From Coccinella septempunctata (lineage: Eukaryota; Arthropoda; Insecta; Coleoptera; Coccinellidae), in NCBI RefSeq assembly GCF_907165205.1, contig NC_058190.1, positions 6,208,001 to 6,272,000 on the forward strand: a DNA stretch of 64,000 nt, given 5' to 3'. Positions 58,610-64,000 of the stretch are shown one piece after another. A model generated the notes under the pieces. That model was given only the letters and a program-made list of their open reading frames with translations, did not search any database and was not told where the DNA came from. Numbering within the stretch: the stretch's first letter is position 1; each line of letters starts with the position of its first letter. The position numbers were made by a program, and so were the translations under genes.

Positions 58610-60076
58610 CACAGGCCAACAAAATGAAAAAAAAAATAAATTTGGTGCCGGAAATCTAACATCTGATTTTGAATGTTTTTAATGTGCTGATTCCAAAAAT
58701 GCCACCAGATTTTTTCATCAGCTCTAGTTTCTGAGATACACGTTACACTCCAGATGATTGGCGCCTTTTTATTGACAGTTCAAAACGTAGTTTAAAATGT
58801 GTTATTTTACATAACGGTAACAAATATGGCTCAATTCCTATTGGTCATTCTACTACCATGAAGGAAGAATATGAAACAATAGCATTAGTTTTGAGAAAAA
58901 TCAAATACGAAGAACATCAGTGGTCAATTTGTGTTGATTTAAAAATGATTAACTTCCTCCTTGGACAGCAGAGTGGTTATACAAAATATCCTTGTTTTTT
59001 GTGCCTTTGAGACAGCAGAGCTAAAAATGGGCACTGGGTTAACAAAAATTGGCCTTCAAGAGATGTCATGATTCAAGAAATACAAAACGTGATCAACGAA
59101 CCTTTGGTTTCAAGAGAAAAAATCTTACTTCCGCCCTTGCATATCAAGCTAAGCCTAATGAAGCAATTTGTGAAGGCTTTAAATCGAGATGGAAATTGTT
59201 TTGGGTATTTGTCACGTAAATTTCCTGGCATTAGCACGGAAAAACTAAAAGCTGGTATATTTGATGGTCCTCAAATAAGGCAACTTGTTAAAGATCCACA
59301 ATTCACCACATCAATGAACGAGACTGAATCTAACGCTTGGAGTTCATTTGTTCAAGTAGTACAAAATTTTCTTGGCAATCATAAAGCAGAGAATTACGTA
59401 GAATTAGTGGAAACTATGCTTTCTATATGCTTTTCTTCGGTGGAGCGTACTCCATTTGGGGCCTTGACGATGGCAAATTGGCTAGCTCAATTCAGATCGT
59501 AACACTTGTCGATATTCATATCGTCGGGTGGTATGCATCTGAATTTATCCTCATTATGCTTTCAAATTTTAATATTCTCGGCTGTAACATGAGTATAAAA
59601 GTTCACTACCTCCACAGCCACCTAGATCGTTTTCCAGAAAACTTAGGTGATTGTAGTGAAGAGCAGGGGGAAAGATTCCATCAGGATATTAAAACTATAG
59701 AAGATCGTTATCAAGGACGATGGGATAGCCACATGATGGCGGACTACTGCTGGAGCCTTCAGCGAGACTGCCCTAGTAAACTCCATTCTAGAAAATCGTA
59801 TAAAAGAAAATTTTTATGTGATTAGTGACTAATGTAACTATGTAAATTAAGTTTTTGCAATAAATACTTAAATATATGTGTCTTTGTTTTTTTTAACTGT
59901 CAATAGTAATATTATATATTATAACAGTTATAACGTAAATTATATACACATTTTTTGAAAAATCTCAAAAACTAGATCTGATAGACAAAATCTGAGAACT
60001 TTTTTACATTCTGCATCCAAAAATTACTCAGGAACAGTTAACAAATCGCAGGCACCAAAATGTGTGTTGGCCTGTG
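58610..60076 (+). mobile_element. 1.47 kb DNA transposon with CACAGGCCAAC ends
   Basis: CACAGGCCAACA at the left and TGTTGGCCTGTG at the right are inverted ends, each followed inward by a second match (TTTGGTGCC and GGCACCAAA). The element contains the broken ORF at 58802-59822. The CACAG start is of the kind seen in several DNA transposon groups; the superfamily is not determined. Flanking duplications were not convincing. Confidence 0.65.
58802..59822 (+). pseudogene. Transposon-borne ORF of an unnamed repetitive insect protein family
   Basis: Frame 1 reads HNGNKYGSIPIGHSTTMKEE and SICVDLKMINFLLGQQSGYT, then FLCL-stop at 59008 (a TGA where Trp would fit). It continues through LLPPLHIKLSLMKQFVKALN, IFDGPQIRQLVKDPQF and NFLGNHKAENYVELVE to about 59430. 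After a ~130-bp interruption a second frame gives CNMSIKVHYLHSHLDRFPEN, EEQGERFHQDIKTIE and MMADYCWSLQRD, ending in KRKFLCD with TAG near 59822. I recognise these blocks as typical of a protein repeated many times in insect and cnidarian genomes, but I know no assigned function. It is broken here. Confidence 0.6.
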
Positions 60077-60738
60077 TTATAGAAACTTGTTCTGGTTCAT
60101 CGAGAACCATTCATGAACTTCAATTATAGTCTGTTTTAGGAGTATAAGTATAAAATGATGTCATGAACGGCAGATCAGTCATGCCAACAGTGAAAACTTG
60201 AACTTTGCACAAAACCGAGCGCTTTCTTACAGTTTGTGTTGCCGACACTACGCTACGTTGTCGGTGCATTAGAGATTTATTTCCATCGTTTTGTTCTGGT
60301 CAAAAAGCTAGGTTAACTCCAGGAACTTTTGTTTCGTTCAAATTCTCGTCTGTTATACTCATATTTCATTGGATTTTCACAATGGTTTCTTTTCATAACT
60401 GCTATGTTTCATTTGAAGAAATGAAGATAGCTGCGTTATTGAATCATTTTGAGGATGAACGCGATAATGGAGGGCCATTTGTGTCTCTTGTAGCCGTAAG
60501 AATCAAGGATCAATTATTTCATCCCTCACTATGACTTTTGAATTATAAGTTTCATTACTTATAACTCTCACAGTAATTGTTGTTGCCTTGGGAATAAGTT
60601 AATGAATTGTTTTCAAAATTGTTTCTAAGATAAACTGGTCACGAAGGACTCACTCAGACCATATGAGAAAAAAACGTACAAAACCAGTCGTTGACATCGA
60701 TAAATTTTGTCAAACTGCTTTATGAAATCAAATATGTA
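60077..60738. other. Spacer between two transposons
   Basis: An open stretch on the plus strand at 60205-60534 has no recognisable motif. Nothing else is seen. Confidence 0.5.
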
Positions 60739-61957
60739 CACGAGAATGTATTGATATCTAGTTAGCCTAAACCATTAGTTCCATGCATAAAAAATTTTTT
60801 GCATTATCATAGCAACGAACAAAAACTCATTAGAAATGTCAGTGTGAAGTGTGTGAAGTTTGAGGTTAAAAGAAGTAAACCAGAGTTACGCAATAAATCA
60901 AAATAAAGATGTCCACCGAAATTGTGAAAATGGAAAAATTGGAGTATCCAGCCATCATCGAGTACCTGTATTTAAAAGGGTTAAGAGGTAAGCAGATTTA
61001 CGAAGATAATGCTCAATACCCTTGATGACTACAAGCTTCAAAAGAAGTAAATTTTCTATTGAAGATGATGTCCGATCGGGAAGGCCAGTTTCTGTGTCAC
61101 TCCCCGAAAATATTGATGCAGTTCTAACATGATTTTATCGGACCGTCGAATTGGGCTAAAACGGATATCTCAAGCACTAGATTTTTCATACGAACGCGTT
61201 CATCATATAGTTCACGTCAATTTGGACATGAGAAAAATTGCTGTAAAATGGATCCCCAAATGTATGAATGTTGACCAAAAGCGTGCAAGGATAGAAGCAT
61301 CGCGTGCTCGATTTGAAAACGATGTAGACTTCTTAAACCGAATTGGTACTATAGATGAAACTTGGGTACATTTCTACGATCCAGGAACAAAGCAAGAAGC
61401 TAAGAAGTTTCGTGTCCAAAAATCTCCTGGAAAAGTTCTTGCTTCAGTTTTTTGGGATTGCCATGTTGTAATCATGATTTTTTGGATGGTAGAACAATAA
61501 CCGGAGATTACTATTCGACATTACTGACCACTCTACGGAAAAAATTAAAGAGAAAATACGCGGAAAGCTATCCAAAGGTGTTTTGTTGTTGCAGGACAAC
61601 GCCCCTGCACACAAATCTCATGTTGCCATGCAAAAAATTCGTGATTTAGGGTTTGAATTACTAGAACACCCTTTTTAGGAGCCTTATTTGGCTCCATCTG
61701 ACTATCATCTCTTTCCTCAACTGAAAAAAAGTTCAAAAGGTCGTAAATTTTCTTCCAAGGACGAGGTAATAAAAGCTGTGGAGGTCTGGTTTGCAGAGCA
61801 AGAAGAATTTTTTTTTTTAAATGTCTAGAGACGTTACAGGTTCGCTGTAATAAATGTATTCAAGTAAACGGAGAATATGTTGAGTAATAAAATATTTTGA
61901 CATTAAAATTTTGTTTGGTTCTATAGTAGGCTAAGAATTTTTCAATATATCCTCGTG
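60739..61957 (+). mobile_element. Degenerate mariner element
   Basis: The left end CACGAGAATGTATTGATATC with TTAGCCTA resembles the inverse of the right end (TAGGCTAAGAA, TTTTTCAATATATCCTCGTG). The element is about 1.2 kb, the usual mariner size, and both ends abut TA-containing sequence. It carries a frame-broken transposase. Confidence 0.8.
60909..61887 (+). pseudogene. Mariner transposase pseudogene
   Basis: It begins MSTEIVKMEKLEYPAIIEYL with YLKGLRGKQIYEDN, then breaks near 61020. The frame opening at 61129 reads MILSDRRIGLKRISQALDFS, HHIVHVNLDMRKIAVKWIPK, TIDETWVHFYDPGTKQ and KVLASVFWDCHVV before a frameshift near 61480. Later frames give LLQDNAPAHKSHVAMQ and APSDYHLFPQLKKS and finish with GEYVE before TAA. 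The Asp residues of DETWVHF, QDNAPAH and PSDYHLF are the three catalytic positions of the D,D34D mariner transposase. Several frameshifts and a missing segment after TKQ show that it is inactive. Confidence 0.85.
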
Positions 61958-62635
61958 TGTATGATATGTAAAGAAATATAAGTATTTAACCTACTTCGAT
62001 GTTTGTTTTTTTATGAATTTGTATTTGTTTGCAGGAACATATCAATGCGGTTTTGAATTTTCTGAAGATTATCTAGGAAGTAGTTTAATCGGAATGATTT
62101 TAAAATTTTCAAAAAAGGATGTACTTTTACAAAGCCTACATTCGGCACAGAATTCAAAAATTGTGACTTTCTATTCTCTATAACAAAACTTGGATTTTCA
62201 AAAATTTCACCCTGTACTTGGTCGATAGAACCAATACTAAAGTGTTGAGAAACTGAGGACTTTTCTAGTTGATGAATAAGGATAATTAATCGCATAAAAA
62301 TATAATTAACTCATTTATCTTGTTATTGCAATTGTAGGAACTTCATGTGAGAAATTCAGATGTGTCGGTAAAGGACTGGAGGTTTTCAATCACTAGTGAT
62401 ATGATGAGAATAATTTTTGATGTAGTTCATTGAAATCTGAGTAAAAATTATGTAATTTGTTCTTTTGAAATCTTTGAATTGTTTCGTAGTATGTGAGTTT
62501 GCATACATGTTATTTTTATTTCCATCTTCTGTTTCATGTATGTATGATATATTATCGGCTTATTTTGATGTGAATGAAGTTCTCAGTTAAAGTACTGATA
62601 GTCAAATTTTTAATGGAATCAAAGTAAACTGGGAT

Positions 62636-63191
62636 TATGTATGTGAAAATCATATACTTCTGGTTAAAGTTCTGTTAAATGGAAAAAACACCTTCAAAAA
62701 CACCCTGTATTCAGTTGGTGTAGCCACTGAATTGTTACCGTTAATTTTTATATAAAAAAATCATTTTGACAGTTGTTGCAAAAAATTTGAATAGAGACGT
62801 CAGTCTTTTTTTTGACGAATAAAAACAAAAAGTTTCGAGCGAATACATAGTATAAGAGAAAGACACGTTTTCGATAACACTTCAAAAACTAAAGTGTTAT
62901 ATCATTGACCTCGAAATATATAAAAAAAACCAATTCATCTTAAGCAATAAAAAGTATCTGGCAAAAAGATTCAGGATTTCCATTTGAAAAACTAAATTTC
63001 CATCTACCCCTTATGGAGGGTGCATCATCAACTCAATTGTATTTGAATAGTTATGTAATCTATTCATTTCTTTTAATTCGCTTTTATGTATGTGAAAATC
63101 ATACATATTCTGGTTTAAGTTCTGTTGAATGGAAGAATCACCTTCAAAAACGCTCCGTATTCAGTTGGTGTACCCAGTGAATTTCTACCGC
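62636..63191 (+). repeat. Pair of ~106-bp direct repeats
   Basis: 62636-62742 and 63086-63191 share TATGTATGTGAAAATCATA, CACCTTCAAAAAC, CTGTATTCAGTTGGTGTA-type and GAATT-TACCG blocks in the same order. They contain the TACAGGGTG-family end in inverse (ACACCCTGTA). Confidence 0.65.
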
Positions 63192-63689
63192 ATATCCTTA
63201 AAAGGTCCCCTCATGATTCCCCCCTCAGGGTAAGTTTTCTACACTGAATTACAGAGATATCAAGAATAGCGTGCGACAATAAGAATCCATTTTGTCAGCG
63301 CTATTTAGCTTTAGCTCACAGAATTTTTCTGCCCTCGCTGACATCGAAGTGGAGAAATTGAAAGGAGATGTACTCAGATGATAAAAACAGACGATGCCGA
63401 TGTGGTCGTAAAAGATTTATGTGGAATAACCGGAATGATACTGATAAACTCAAGAGGCTTTGTTCTAGGAACCAATACAATTTGCAAAAAGTGGGTAAGG
63501 AAGGAAATGATGACGAGTGGTCCTCTATCCAGGTATTGTACATATGCGACCAAGAGGTGGATAGACTTTCTGTTGGTGGGGATGATTTGGTGATCGATGG
63601 GGTTTTTATTAATTTTTTTACATTAGAGGGTAAAATGGTTGACCTTATTCGATTCAATTCAACAGTGGTAGTCTTTGACTCGTACAATT
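63192..63689. other. Unassigned sequence near the window end
   Basis: Overlapping open frames on both strands at 63316-63775 show no recognisable family and low support. Confidence 0.4.
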
Positions 63690-64000
63690 ATTTTAACAAT
63701 AGATTCTTGAAGTCAAAAGAAACACATTCACCATTTTTTCCGAATCGGCTTGGTTCAAAAGATACAGGCTGTTGAAAAACCATAAAAAATTAGTCTTTGA
63801 TCTGGCTCACGAAGGGTTTTATTGAATGAAATCAATTTCGGGATATAGTTTTTCATTTATTTGATGCATCTTTTTCGAATACAAGATATCACCCACGTCT
63901 CCCAGTTTTCTCATTATGACCATTACGTACCATAAAAATACCAAACATTCAAAGAACCTAACTCTTGAAACTAAGTTGGACGCTATCTAATGAATATTTG
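63690..64000 (+). repeat. Dispersed repeat, copy 3 (runs off the window)
   Basis: Same-orientation copy of 47620-47945, sharing TCAAAAGAAACAC, TACAGGCTGTTGA, CTCATTATGACCATTACG-type and GACGCTATCTAATGAATA blocks. Confidence 0.75.

Noticed and set aside
60205..60534. 109-residue plus-strand frame between two transposons
   Set aside because: No motif or context; probably chance.
63316..63775. Overlapping frames of 71-135 residues on both strands near the end
   Set aside because: No recognisable domain; mutual overlap on both strands suggests chance openness.

Overview
The window is nuclear DNA of an insect. The evidence is AT-rich sequence, spliced genes with long introns, an ATPase protein that reads like other insect Na+/K+-ATPases, and many insect-type DNA transposons. 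A beetle is my guess, with low confidence. Only two cellular genes can be supported, and they converge.

The left end (48-5284, + strand) holds the last five exons visible of a papilin-like extracellular matrix protein: immunoglobulin domains followed by a C-terminal six-cysteine PLAC domain. Its poly(A) signal is near 5531. About 3 kb of repeat-rich intergenic DNA follows.

Most of the window (8821-40201, - strand, and probably upstream of that) is one gene, the Na+/K+-ATPase alpha subunit. I placed nine exon positions that join in frame into 1031 residues, from just after the missing N-terminus to the C-terminal ETYY. One exon position is present as four tandem alternative copies at 21.6, 20.7, 19.4 and 16.6 kb. 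Each is exactly 95 nt and encodes the end of transmembrane helix M6 and the M6-M7 cytoplasmic loop. Because 95 is not a multiple of 3, exactly one copy must be used per mRNA, so this is a mutually exclusive exon cassette. The introns around the cassette contain inverted repeats that could pair in the pre-mRNA, including a 25-nt block upstream of the first alternative that is complementary at 22 of 25 positions to a block between the third and fourth. This is the most interesting candidate system here.

The first coding exon of the ATPase (start codon) was not found and should lie above 40201. From there to 64000 there is no recognisable host gene. The region holds fold-back elements whose ends read TACAGGGTG, a second copy of a THAP-containing element, a GC- and CpG-rich island at 57.7-58.4 kb, a 1.47 kb transposon with CACAGGCCAAC ends, and a decayed mariner at 60.7-62.0 kb. 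Other relics sit in the ATPase introns: a Polinton-type DNA polymerase B fragment, a Tc1-like transposase pseudogene, a LINE reverse transcriptase fragment and an unrecognised broken coding segment. Several repeats carry CTGANGA-stem-GAAA motifs resembling the hammerhead ribozyme core. No tRNA, rRNA or CRISPR array was recognised.
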